A DNA stretch of 64,000 nucleotides. Source: JAVBJV01 sp031555315 (GTDB lineage: Bacteria; Pseudomonadota; Alphaproteobacteria; Acetobacterales; Acetobacteraceae). The position numbers were made by a program, and so were the translations under genes. Under the pieces are notes generated by a model. It made no database searches and was not told the DNA's origin. It saw nothing but the letters and a program-made list of their open reading frames with translations. The stretch lies in contig JAVBUO010000008.1 of assembly GCA_031555315.1 (NCBI GenBank), positions 62,001-126,000 of the forward strand. Direction: 5' to 3'. This document shows positions 37,874 through 46,287 of this stretch, in pieces. Within the stretch, counting starts at the first letter, position 1. Each line of letters starts with the position of its first letter.

Positions 37874-39007
37874 TTACAACGCGACCCCGAGCAGTTCCGC
37901 AATCCGCGGCGTCGCCTTCAGCCCGCTGCCGGTCAGCACCAGCACCGTGGTTTGTTCGGGATCGATGGTCCGCGCCGCCAGCAGCTTGCGCCAGGCCGCC
38001 ACGGCCTGCGCCGATGTCGGTTCGACGTATATGCCGTTGCGCGCCAGTTCCAGCGTCGCCGCGGCGATCTCATCCTCGGTCACCGTCACCGCGCCCCCCT
38101 CGGTTTCGTGCAGAAAACCCAGCACCTCGCGCGGACGGATGGGGCGGGCGATCGCCGTGCCCTCGGCCATGGTCGGCTGCACATCGACATCCGACACCGT
38201 TTCCGCGCCGTCGAGGAATGCGGCGGCGATCGGCGCGCAATTGGCCGGCTGCACGGCGAACAACCGCGGCTGCCTGTCGATCTGCCCGGCGCGCAGCAGT
38301 TCCGCAAACCCGATGCCGCAGCCCAGCACGTTCGATCCGGCCCCGCACGGGATGACGATGTTGTCCGGGGCCTGAAAGCCCAGATCCTCCCACAGTTCAT
38401 AGGCCAGCGTTTTCGTGCCCTGCAGAAAGAACGGCTGCCAGTTGTGGCTGGCGTAGAAAAGCATCTGCGACTGGCGCATCGCCTCGTCCGCCGTCGCCTG
38501 GCGCGGCCCCGGCACCAGTTCGACCTCGGCCCCCATGGCCCGCATCGCCACGGTTTTAGCCGGACTGGTGGAGGCCGGCGCCAGAATGCGGGCCCGCATG
38601 CCCGCCGCCGCCGCATAGGCAGCGATCGCCGCCCCACCGTTGCCACTGCTGTCCTCGAGCACCGCGTCGATCCCCTGCTGGCGCAGGATCGACAGCATCA
38701 CGCTGGCCCCGCGGTCCTTGAACGAGCCGGTCGGCATGAACCATTCGCATTTCAGCAACACCCGCCCATCGCCAATGCGCCGTTCGATCAGCGGTGTACA
38801 TCCCTCACCCATCGTCACCGGCTGGTCCACCGCCACCGGCAGAGCCGCCGCATAGCGCCACAGGCTGCGCCGCGACGAAACGATCTCGGCCGGTGTGATG
38901 CCCGGCAGCGGCGACAGCATCAGCGGTTGCCCATCCGGGCCGCACCACAGCGGCGTTTCCAGCGGCCAGGTCTGGCCCGTGCGCGGATCGAGATAGGTTG
39001 CTGTCAT
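37874..39007 (-). CDS. Threonine synthase-like PLP enzyme
   Basis: A 377-residue fold-type II PLP enzyme, most like the shorter threonine synthases that turn O-phosphohomoserine into threonine. The PLP Lys is 97 in MPTGSFKDRG. The SSGNGGAA loop and the phosphate-binding glycine cluster CGAGSNVLG are visible, and VLTGSGLK closes the protein. The ATG at 39007 is chosen; the longer frame adds unrelated residues. Related enzymes with other substrates (diaminopropionate, cysteate) cannot be ruled out. No homoserine kinase or dehydrogenase gene is nearby. Confidence 0.85.
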   Translation of the reverse strand: MTATYLDPRTGQTWPLETPLWCGPDGQPLMLSPLPGITPAEIVSSRRSLWRYAAALPVAVDQPVTMGEGCTPLIERRIGDGRVLLKCEWFMPTGSFKDRGASVMLSILRQQGIDAVLEDSSGNGGAAIAAYAAAAGMRARILAPASTSPAKTVAMRAMGAEVELVPGPRQATADEAMRQSQMLFYASHNWQPFFLQGTKTLAYELWEDLGFQAPDNIVIPCGAGSNVLGCGIGFAELLRAGQIDRQPRLFAVQPANCAPIAAAFLDGAETVSDVDVQPTMAEGTAIARPIRPREVLGFLHETEGGAVTVTEDEIAAATLELARNGIYVEPTSAQAVAAWRKLLAARTIDPEQTTVLVLTGSGLKATPRIAELLGVAL

Positions 39008-39182
39008 GACCGGTCCCAACAATGAAAGCCGGACGCAGCGTAGAACAGTTCCCGCCCCGGTAAAATCCAACAACCGGAAGGGAAAAAGCTGATGGACGAT
39101 TGCCGTTTTTAGCCTCTTACCCGTGTGGCCGCGATTGTTGTGTCATGCCACGCTGGAATTCACGGACATCAGACACTCCACC

Positions 39183-40295
39183 ATGAGAACCAGACGTATC
39201 GAGTGGGTGGATGCGGTTCGCGGCTATGCGCTGCTGGCCATCATGCTCAACCATTTTCACCAGGCCGCAGCCGAGATCGGCGCACGTGGCACATTCTCGT
39301 TGACGTTGACACAACTGGGGCTGTCTTCAGCCGCCGAGCTGTTCGTGATCTGCGCGGGCTTCGGTATGGGCAAGGCACTGGCCGCCATCGAGAACCGGCA
39401 AGGAGCCGGACGGGCGCTGTACTGGCTGGGGCGGCGCATGCTGCTGATCTATGGCGCCAACCTGCTCAGCTTTCTGGCCTCGGTGGCCTGCATCCTGCTG
39501 CTGATCGCCCCCGCGCACCGCACCGGAAGTCTGTTCATCTTCGCCAATGGTTTCGAACAGGCCCCCCTCGCCGAAGCCCTGAACTTCATGGCGTTCGGTT
39601 CCCCCGCGACGCTGTTCGTGATCCTGAACTTCTATCTGCTGCTGCTGCCTGTCATCTGGTGCCAGTTCCAGTTGCTGAAATACAGCCCCCGCCTGGCCGT
39701 GGCCCTGAGCCTCGCGCTCTACGCGCTAACGCAGACCCCCTGGTTTCCGCCGCCCACCGCCACCGACGGCTTCGCCTTTCAGGTCTCGAGCTGGCAAATC
39801 CTCGGGCTGGCCGGGCTGATCCTCGCACGTGTCGAAAGCGATCTGCCCCAGACGTTCAGCCGCGGCCGCTTTCTACTGCTGTGCGGCATGTTTCTCGCCT
39901 TCCTGCCACTGAAAGCGGCCTGGTTCCTGAGCGGCGCCGACTGGCCCTGGTTCGAAGCGCTGCGCGGCAAGGACTGCCTTGGCCCACTGCGGGCGTTACA
40001 CGCGCTGCTGACCATGCTGATGCTGCGTGAAGCGTTTCTGGGGTTGGCCCGTTACCCGCATATGCAAGCCGCGGCCGTCGCCTCGCTGGGATTGCTCGGC
40101 CGCTATTCGCTGACGGTTTTCAGCGCCCAGAACGTTGTGATCTACCTCGGTGCCGCGATTATCCTGCTGGCCGGGGCACACATCGCGGCCTATTGGGGGA
40201 TCTATCTCGCGATTCTAGCCGCAACCGGGGCGTTCGCCCTGTATGTCCCGCTTCAGGCCGGCGACCGGAAACTGGATATCAAATCCGCCACCTGA
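39183..40295 (+). CDS. opgC: OpgC-type membrane acyltransferase (glucan succinylation)
   Basis: A 370-residue polytopic membrane protein with about ten hydrophobic helices. It starts RRIEWVDAVRGYALLAIMLNHF, the R/H pattern of the OpgC/acyltransferase 3 group, followed by SSAAELFVICAGFGMGKAL and NFYLLLLPVIW. OpgC adds succinyl groups to osmoregulated periplasmic glucans. The GH17 glucan protein about 11 kb away is a plausible partner. The start at 39183 is chosen for the conserved beginning; no clear ribosome site is visible. It is divergent from the threonine synthase-like gene. Confidence 0.85.
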   Translation: MRTRRIEWVDAVRGYALLAIMLNHFHQAAAEIGARGTFSLTLTQLGLSSAAELFVICAGFGMGKALAAIENRQGAGRALYWLGRRMLLIYGANLLSFLASVACILLLIAPAHRTGSLFIFANGFEQAPLAEALNFMAFGSPATLFVILNFYLLLLPVIWCQFQLLKYSPRLAVALSLALYALTQTPWFPPPTATDGFAFQVSSWQILGLAGLILARVESDLPQTFSRGRFLLLCGMFLAFLPLKAAWFLSGADWPWFEALRGKDCLGPLRALHALLTMLMLREAFLGLARYPHMQAAAVASLGLLGRYSLTVFSAQNVVIYLGAAIILLAGAHIAAYWGIYLAILAATGAFALYVPLQAGDRKLDIKSAT

Positions 40296-40621
40296 CGAAC
40301 AATTCATCAAAACTACAGACCGTTTTGCTGTCGGAAAACAGTTCTGGCCGAACATCCCCGGCATATGAATTATTAAAACCACACAATTATGGCGCAGCTT
40401 TCTCGCCCAAAGCCCTATATTTATTTTTTGGGACCTAACTGCGAGCATTTTTACCGCTCTCGTTATGGCTTCTCCGCTTGTGTGTTATGTGCGCAACACA
40501 TGCGGGAAACTCGGCTAAACGGGTCTCGCATATTGATATGGCTCAAGGCCATACAGAGGGGCGTGCGTAATGTCTGTCCCTGAAGCGAATCCATCCGTTT
40601 GATGAAGTGAGATCTAAAACA
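40296..40621. other. Intergenic region upstream of ompW
   Basis: A 326-base gap with no convincing gene. It is less GC-rich than the surroundings and should hold the ompW promoter and leader. The only motif I can support is the FNR-like site at 40533-40546. Confidence 0.5.
40533..40546 (+). promoter_or_regulatory. Candidate FNR/FnrL box upstream of ompW
   Basis: TTGAT-ATGG-CTCAA matches the FNR-type consensus TTGAT-N4-ATCAA at nine of ten positions. It lies 75 bases before the ompW ATG. OmpW is oxygen-regulated through FNR in E. coli, which makes the site sensible, but a single near-match can arise by chance. Confidence 0.4.
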
Positions 40622-41281
40622 ATGACCAACTCTCTTGGAAAGATTGCCGCCGTTGCGGTTGTCGCCGCCGCTGTTGCAATGCCTGCCGCAGCGCAGGTGC
40701 GCGGCAAGCTGGCTGGCGATATCGTGATTGGCGCCAGCGTGATCGGCGTCATCCCGCAGAACGGCAGCGGTGGTGATGTCAGCGCGATTGGTGGTCATCC
40801 GCATGCGGACTCCGCCATCACCGGCCAGCTCGACTTCTCGTACTTCCTTACGCCGAACTTCGCGGTCAACCTGATCGCGGCGACCACGAACCACGATCTG
40901 TCGGTTCGCAACTCGTCGCTGGGCACTGTCGAGCTGGGCGACGTCTGGGTGCTGCCGCCGACCCTGACCTTCCAGTACCACCCGCTGCCGGCTGAACGCT
41001 TCAGCCCGTATTTCGGTGTCGGTATCAACTACACCGCTTTCTACGACGAAGGCGGCAGCCGTAACCCCGCTGTCACCGATGTGCGCGTCCACGGCACCTG
41101 GGGCTTCGCGCTGAACATCGGTCTGGACGTCGAAGTCGCGCCGGGCTGGTCGTGGAACATCGACGTGAAGAAGCTGTTCCTGCGTCCGGACGCCACGGTC
41201 GACACCGCTCTCGGCACCATTCGCGCCACAGCGAACCTGGATCCGTGGGTCGTCGGCACAGGCATCCGTTATCGCTTCTGA
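40622..41281 (+). CDS. ompW: OmpW family outer membrane protein
   Basis: A 219-residue eight-stranded outer-membrane barrel. The signal peptide is MTNSLGKIAAVAVVAAAVAMPAAAQ. Family features include LDFSYFLTPNFAVNLIAATT, LPPTLTFQYHPLP, FSPYFGVGINYTAFYDE, a VDVKKL-like strand (IDVKKLFL), and the terminal GIRYRF with a final Phe for barrel assembly. OmpW proteins form narrow hydrophobic channels. The ATG at 40622 is preferred over 40607. It is a single gene followed by a strong hairpin. Confidence 0.93.
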   Translation: MTNSLGKIAAVAVVAAAVAMPAAAQVRGKLAGDIVIGASVIGVIPQNGSGGDVSAIGGHPHADSAITGQLDFSYFLTPNFAVNLIAATTNHDLSVRNSSLGTVELGDVWVLPPTLTFQYHPLPAERFSPYFGVGINYTAFYDEGGSRNPAVTDVRVHGTWGFALNIGLDVEVAPGWSWNIDVKKLFLRPDATVDTALGTIRATANLDPWVVGTGIRYRF

Positions 41282-41312
41282 TCAACTGGTTTCTTCCAGT
41301 TGAGTTTCCTGC

Positions 41313-41336
41313 ACAGGGCACCTTCGGGTGCCCTGT
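41313..41336 (+). terminator. Hairpin between ompW and the M20 gene
   Basis: ACAGGGCACC at 41313-41322 pairs with GGTGCCCTGT at 41327-41336 around a stable TTCG tetraloop. It serves the convergent ompW (plus) and M20 (minus) genes; the following T run is weak on both strands. Confidence 0.75.
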
Positions 41337-41354
41337 CGCATTTCGGGCTGCGGC

Positions 41355-42479
41355 TTATTCCAGGGTTTCGAGCATGTCGGCCAGCGCCGCCGCGCGCGGC
41401 CCCAGATTGCGCCAGAGGATATGTTCGAAATCCGCATGCGCGCCCGCCCCAGGGCAACCAAGACCATCGAGGGTCGGGATGCCCAGCGCTGCTGTAAAGT
41501 TGCCGTCCGATCCGCCACCGCGATGCTGTTTCGCCACTTCGAACCCGAGCTCGTGTGCGATGGCGCTGTAGCGCTCGTAGAGCGCCAAGACATTCACATC
41601 TTCGGCAAACGGCGGGCGGTTCATGCCGCCGCTGACGCTGATCGTGCAGTCCGGATTCACCGGCCTTAACCCCAGCAGCATCTTTTCCAGCCGCGCGCCA
41701 TCCGCCGCCGTCATCACCCGCAGATCGACCTCGCACGCCGCATTCTGCGCGATCACGTTGGGCCGCGTGCCACCCTGGATCGGCCCGACATTGGTGGTGA
41801 TGCCCTCCTTCAGATCGACCATCGCATTGATTGCCAGAATCTGGTGCGCCAGTTCGACGATCGCGCTGTGCCCGTCCTGAAAATTGCCGCCCGCATGCGC
41901 GGCGCGACCAGTAATCTTCACCTCGAAACGGCCGACGCCTTTGCGTGCCGTCACCACCGCCCCGTCGGGACTGGCCGGTTCGGTGATCAGCACGCAGCAG
42001 GATTTCCTGGCCTCCTCCTCGATCAGGGCACGGCTGGTTGGGCTGCCGACCTCTTCATCCGATGTCAGCAGCAAGGTGATCGGACGCTTCGTCGTCACCT
42101 TCTGGCGCAGGATCGAGCGCACGGCATGAAACGCCATGAAAGACCCGGCCTTCATGTCGTAAATGCCCGGACCATGCGCCTTCTCGCCATCGACGCGAAA
42201 CGGCATCGTCTGTAGTGTGCCAACATCCCACACCGTATCCATATGGCCCGCGACCAGAACCGGCTTGCCAACGCCAGGCGTGCGCGCCAGCAGATGATCG
42301 CCGAACCCGTCGCGTCCCGGTACACGCGCAACATCGGCGCCAGCCTGACGCAATTCGCCTTCGGCCACATCCATCAACCGGTTCACCGCGGCGGCTTCGG
42401 TTGTCGGCGTTTCCATTTCGACCCAGCCGCGCAGTTCTTCGAGTAATTGTTCGCTGTTTCCTGTGTCAGTTTTGGGCAT
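41355..42479 (-). CDS. M20 family metallopeptidase (glutamate carboxypeptidase type)
   Basis: A 374-residue zinc exopeptidase similar in layout to the one at 2777. Ligands: His79 and Asp81 in AGHMDTVWD, Asp108 in GIYDMKAG, the catalytic pair Glu142-Glu143 in TSDEEVGSP, Glu in LITEPASPDG, and the late His in GAGAHADFEH. The dimerisation domain with RAAHAGGNFQDG is present. The ATG at 42479 (MPKTDTGNSE) is chosen. It likely cleaves a C-terminal Glu or similar residue. It is divergent from the MaoC gene with 94 bases between starts. Confidence 0.9.
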   Translation of the reverse strand: MPKTDTGNSEQLLEELRGWVEMETPTTEAAAVNRLMDVAEGELRQAGADVARVPGRDGFGDHLLARTPGVGKPVLVAGHMDTVWDVGTLQTMPFRVDGEKAHGPGIYDMKAGSFMAFHAVRSILRQKVTTKRPITLLLTSDEEVGSPTSRALIEEEARKSCCVLITEPASPDGAVVTARKGVGRFEVKITGRAAHAGGNFQDGHSAIVELAHQILAINAMVDLKEGITTNVGPIQGGTRPNVIAQNAACEVDLRVMTAADGARLEKMLLGLRPVNPDCTISVSGGMNRPPFAEDVNVLALYERYSAIAHELGFEVAKQHRGGGSDGNFTAALGIPTLDGLGCPGAGAHADFEHILWRNLGPRAAALADMLETLE

Positions 42480-42573
42480 CTGCTTTATCCATTGCTGTAC
42501 ACGACGCGAAACCCTAGGCTCTGCGCCGGCCTGCAGCAACCGTTTCAGGCCGCAGGACAACCGGAGCAACAGT

Positions 42574-42990
42574 ATGACCGTTTACCTTGAAGACATGACC
42601 GTCGGGCAGAGCGCCAGCCTGGGCAAAACCATCACCGAGGCCGACATCCTGATGTTCGCCGCCGTGTCGATGGACACCAACCCCGTGCATCTGAACGCCG
42701 AAGCCGCCGCGCAGACCATGTTCAAGGAACGTATCGCGCACGGGATGCTGTCGGCGGGACTGATCTCGGCCGTGCTGGGCACGACACTGCCGGGACCGGG
42801 CACGATCTATCTGTCGCAGACGCTGCGCTTCACACGCCCGGTCAAAATCGGCGACACGGTAACCGCCACAGTGGAAATCACCGGCCTGAATACCGAAAAG
42901 AAGCAAGCAACGCTGAAAACCGTCTGCACGGTGAACGGCAAGACGGTGATCGAGGGCGAAGCGCTGGTGATCACGCCGTCGCGGGGGTAG
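42574..42990 (+). CDS. MaoC family (R)-specific enoyl-CoA hydratase
   Basis: A 138-residue single hotdog-domain hydratase. The catalytic Asp34 and His39 are in SMDTNPVHL, followed by IAHGMLSAGLISAVLG, the overhanging segment of PhaJ-type enzymes. It hydrates trans-2-enoyl-CoA to (R)-3-hydroxyacyl-CoA. GGAG lies eight bases before the ATG at 42574. The thiolase at 46288 is a possible functional neighbour in acyl-CoA or polyhydroxyalkanoate metabolism, but they are not in one transcript. Confidence 0.9.
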   Translation: MTVYLEDMTVGQSASLGKTITEADILMFAAVSMDTNPVHLNAEAAAQTMFKERIAHGMLSAGLISAVLGTTLPGPGTIYLSQTLRFTRPVKIGDTVTATVEITGLNTEKKQATLKTVCTVNGKTVIEGEALVITPSRG

Positions 42991-43003
42991 GTAAGCCCCC
43001 TCC

Positions 43004-44467
43004 TTATGGAGAGAGCGCTATACCCGCACCTCCCACTATAGAAATTCGCCCGGACTTACCGGCTATTGCAATTAAGACACAAGGGGGTTCGGGCGCTAAC
43101 CTCAGGGTCTGTTCTAAAGTCGACGAATGCCGCAAAGGCATCGACGTTTCATGCCAATTAGACCGTACGTAAATCTGCCAATATTGCTCAGCCAATCGGG
43201 TGCTATACAAATAATATGCTGAGCGATCCTCGGTCGACGCGCAGAGCCTCGTATGTGAATGATAGGCCGAAATTGCATAATCACTGATTCCTTGTGCTTC
43301 TGAAGGCAGCGATGGTGAGGATGCTGTAACTGGCCTCGGCGGAAGAACATACGATGAACAACCGAACATCACGACGAGCAGCATAATATATGCAGAACTC
43401 ATGGCGACGTTACGGTACTGCGTAAAACGCAGTAAAAATTTTTCCCTTTTACCTTTCGCCTTTCCCCAGCCTGTTTCTCCGCCGCTCACACCCATAAGAA
43501 AAAGACCGGCAGCAGGAAGAAGAAACGCCCAGCGCGCATCAACGATGAATGCAGCCATCAGCACCGACACAATGAAAGCAATCAAAAATATATGGTACCC
43601 CAGTAAACGCTCAGTCCACGCCTTATCGAGGTTTCCTTTTTTCAGAAGATGAGAAAGCCATCCTCCATGTCGATTAAGCTCTGAAAACCGTTTAAATATC
43701 TGGGGCGTCAACGGAAACACTCCGTAGGGGACAGAAGGTTTTGTCCCCAACATCATCCGCGCGATCAGCGCATCCTGATGCCCGAGCCAGACCAGTTTCG
43801 AACTGGCGTCCTCTTTCAGTTTCTCAAACCACAGAAACGCTTCGATCCGGTCGTTCAGCGCCAGAATGATCGGGGCCGTGTGTGGCGGCCGCCCCTCGGG
43901 GGGCAGACGCCAGTCGAACAGCTCGGCAACACGGATCATAACCCGCACCGGCAGATCCGTATTCAGCGCCGCCACCAGCACCTGATCCTTCAGCGCCATC
44001 TCATCGGCCAGAGACAGTTCCCCCGCATCAATCGCACCGGCCAGACATTCTGCCGCTTGCTGAACCTTTCCGCGCGCGATCTCGTCCGCAACCAGTCTTT
44101 TCAGATCTTCGCATGCGGTTCCATCCTGCTGTTTCGCAGGCCGGTCAGGCGAAGGGAGCCCGTTTGGTTTTTCAATCTTCGCCTCAGCAGGATTGCAATT
44201 CGCATCCAGGCGACGGCAAGGTTCCGTATCGGAAGTACCGTTCTCCTCCTGTTCGAGCGGCGCAGGGATCATGACGGCAAGAGTCTCCTCCGCCCCCGAC
44301 TGCTTCCATTCGGCATATCCCAGCGCCTGCTGATACGCATCGCGCAGACGCATGAAGCCGGCAGGATCATCGTCCGGCCGCGTAACTTTCATGCGTTTGG
44401 CATAGGCATGTTTGATCGCCCGCGTATCATCGGTCGGCTCGATTCTCAGTTCATTCCAGCACGACAT
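43004..44467 (-). CDS. Membrane J-domain protein (DjlB/DjlC-like)
   Basis: A 487-residue protein with an N-terminal J-like domain (MSCWNELRIEPTDDTRAIKH, then YAKRMK, RPDDDPAGFMRLRDAYQQAL). The HPD tripeptide that stimulates Hsp70 reads RPD here. An acidic linker, a helical middle and two hydrophobic helices (near IFLIAFIVSVLMAAFIV and SAYIMLLVVMFGCSSYV) follow, so it is membrane anchored. Its gene lies 9 bases behind hscC, and E. coli hscC is likewise paired with djlC. GAGG upstream supports the ATG at 44467. It is likely the HscC partner. Confidence 0.85.
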   Translation of the reverse strand: MSCWNELRIEPTDDTRAIKHAYAKRMKVTRPDDDPAGFMRLRDAYQQALGYAEWKQSGAEETLAVMIPAPLEQEENGTSDTEPCRRLDANCNPAEAKIEKPNGLPSPDRPAKQQDGTACEDLKRLVADEIARGKVQQAAECLAGAIDAGELSLADEMALKDQVLVAALNTDLPVRVMIRVAELFDWRLPPEGRPPHTAPIILALNDRIEAFLWFEKLKEDASSKLVWLGHQDALIARMMLGTKPSVPYGVFPLTPQIFKRFSELNRHGGWLSHLLKKGNLDKAWTERLLGYHIFLIAFIVSVLMAAFIVDARWAFLLPAAGLFLMGVSGGETGWGKAKGKREKFLLRFTQYRNVAMSSAYIMLLVVMFGCSSYVLPPRPVTASSPSLPSEAQGISDYAISAYHSHTRLCASTEDRSAYYLYSTRLAEQYWQIYVRSNWHETSMPLRHSSTLEQTLRLAPEPPCVLIAIAGKSGRISIVGGAGIALSP

Positions 44468-44476
44468 CACTACGCC

Positions 44477-46186
44477 TCAGCTCAGATACGGACGGTCGAT
44501 CTGGTCCAGAAATTCCGTCATCTTCTTTCTGAACTCGCCGATCTCGCGCGGGTCCTGACGCTGCAGAACCAGTGCAAGTTCGCCAATCCATACCGACACG
44601 GCCTGTCGCACATCGCCCAGGCTCTGCGCGTACACGCGCTCGCCCCGCGCCTTCAACGCGATGTTCTCGGCCTGTTCGGCCGGATGCACCTTCAGATGCG
44701 CGAGTTTCTTCAGCCGCTCCTCGATTTCCTGCGGCGTCAGCACACCCGCATGCCCCTCAATCACCTTGCGGCTGACCTCGCCAGAGGGAAGAACCTTCAC
44801 TTCGACCTCGAGCAGACCGCTGATGTCGTAGGTGTAGCGGATATCCGCCGACACATGCCCCATCGGCGCCGGAGGGATCGCCACCTTGATCTCGCCCAGA
44901 AACACATTGTCACGGATCGAACGCGCCTCACCCTGATAGATAGGGATGTCCAGCTGGTGCTGCCCGTCGCGGATCGTACTGACATTTCTAACCCGGCTGA
45001 CCGGGATCACCGTGTTGCGTTCGATGATCGGCAGATACACATCGTTGGCAACGATCTGCCCATTGCGCATGTCCACCACGCCGGTGCCCATGGTAAACGG
45101 CGCGACATCGGTCATCACCACGTCGTCCAGCGCCGCATCTCGCATCTTCAGGCCGGCCTGCACGGCGGCGCCACGCGCCACCACCTCGTCCGGATCGACC
45201 ACCGCGACCGGCAGGCGCTGGAACAGGCGCGTCACCATGCGCCGGAACACCTGCATGCGCGTGGCACCGCCTGCTAGCACCAGATGTGTAATACTGTCGG
45301 CGCGCAGGTTAGAATCCCGTAACGCGCGTTCGATCGGCGCGCGCAGCCGCTTAATCAGCGGTGCACAGAGTTCGTCGTATTCGTCGCGCGTCACAGTCCA
45401 TGACAGCGTGTCACCGCGATGCACGATACTCATTTCAGCGCTGCCTTGGACGCTTAGCGCGCGTTTGGCGCGCTCTGCCGCTAGCCGGATGGCCGGGTGC
45501 GCCGGGTCGGCATGGGTGCGCGGCATGATCTTCGCCTCCTTGCCGTGCGCCACAATGAACCCGTCCACCAACACCTCGGCGAAATCCTCGCCACCCAGAA
45601 AATTGTCGCCCGCCACCGAGCGCACTTCCATCACGCCATCAAACATCTCGAGAATCGACACATCAAACGTGCCTCCGCCGAGGTCGAGTGTCAGAATCCG
45701 TCGCTCGCCTTCCAGATCGTACAAACCATAGGCCAGCGCCGCCGCCGTCGGTTCGTTCAGCAGTCGTTCGACCCGCAGACCCGCCAATTCTCCAGCCAAT
45801 TTCGTCGCCTTGCGTTGCGCATCGTTGAAATAGGCCGGCACAGTGACGATCGCCTCACCGACCTCGTGCCCGAGAAAACGCTCGGCATCGGCTTTTAGCT
45901 GTCGCAACACCAGTGCCGACAGGTCCTCGGCCCGAAAGACCTTTCCCCCCAAACGATAATCGCGGGCAGTGCCCATCATACGCTTAAAAGCCGCTGCCGT
46001 ACGGTCTGGATGCGTCAACAGCCGTTCCTGTGCTGCCTGTCCAACCAGCACGGTACCATCTGTATCAACACTGACCACAGAAGGGGTTAGGAAACTCCCA
46101 AGTGCATTTGGCACCAGTACCGTTTCGCCATCGCGCCAGACTGCGCACAGACTATTGGTGGTGCCAAGATCGATACCAATGATCAT
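44477..46186 (-). CDS. hscC: Hsp70-family chaperone HscC
   Basis: A 569-residue Hsp70, shorter than DnaK, matching HscC. The start at 46186 gives MIIGIDLGTTNSLCAVW. Other Hsp70 sites are VTVPAYFNDAQRKATK, LLNEPTAAALAYGL, LDLGGGTFDVSIL and LVLAGGATRMQ. The substrate-binding domain is present, but the flexible tail is short and lacks a DnaK-like EEV end. HscC in E. coli affects sigma-70 activity and stress tolerance; the natural clients are unclear. It is co-transcribed with the J-protein behind it. Confidence 0.92.
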   Translation of the reverse strand: MIIGIDLGTTNSLCAVWRDGETVLVPNALGSFLTPSVVSVDTDGTVLVGQAAQERLLTHPDRTAAAFKRMMGTARDYRLGGKVFRAEDLSALVLRQLKADAERFLGHEVGEAIVTVPAYFNDAQRKATKLAGELAGLRVERLLNEPTAAALAYGLYDLEGERRILTLDLGGGTFDVSILEMFDGVMEVRSVAGDNFLGGEDFAEVLVDGFIVAHGKEAKIMPRTHADPAHPAIRLAAERAKRALSVQGSAEMSIVHRGDTLSWTVTRDEYDELCAPLIKRLRAPIERALRDSNLRADSITHLVLAGGATRMQVFRRMVTRLFQRLPVAVVDPDEVVARGAAVQAGLKMRDAALDDVVMTDVAPFTMGTGVVDMRNGQIVANDVYLPIIERNTVIPVSRVRNVSTIRDGQHQLDIPIYQGEARSIRDNVFLGEIKVAIPPAPMGHVSADIRYTYDISGLLEVEVKVLPSGEVSRKVIEGHAGVLTPQEIEERLKKLAHLKVHPAEQAENIALKARGERVYAQSLGDVRQAVSVWIGELALVLQRQDPREIGEFRKKMTEFLDQIDRPYLS

Positions 46187-46287
46187 CGATAAAATCCGTA
46201 AATCAAAAGAACTGCTGACCACAAAACGGTGGCCAGCAGTTCCCCTTAAACATTCGCCGTCTACTGGTTAAGCTTAACGCCTAGTGC

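Noticed and set aside
40296..40621. Possible tRNA or small RNA before ompW
   Set aside because: No cloverleaf, T-loop sequence or clear terminator could be found by eye.
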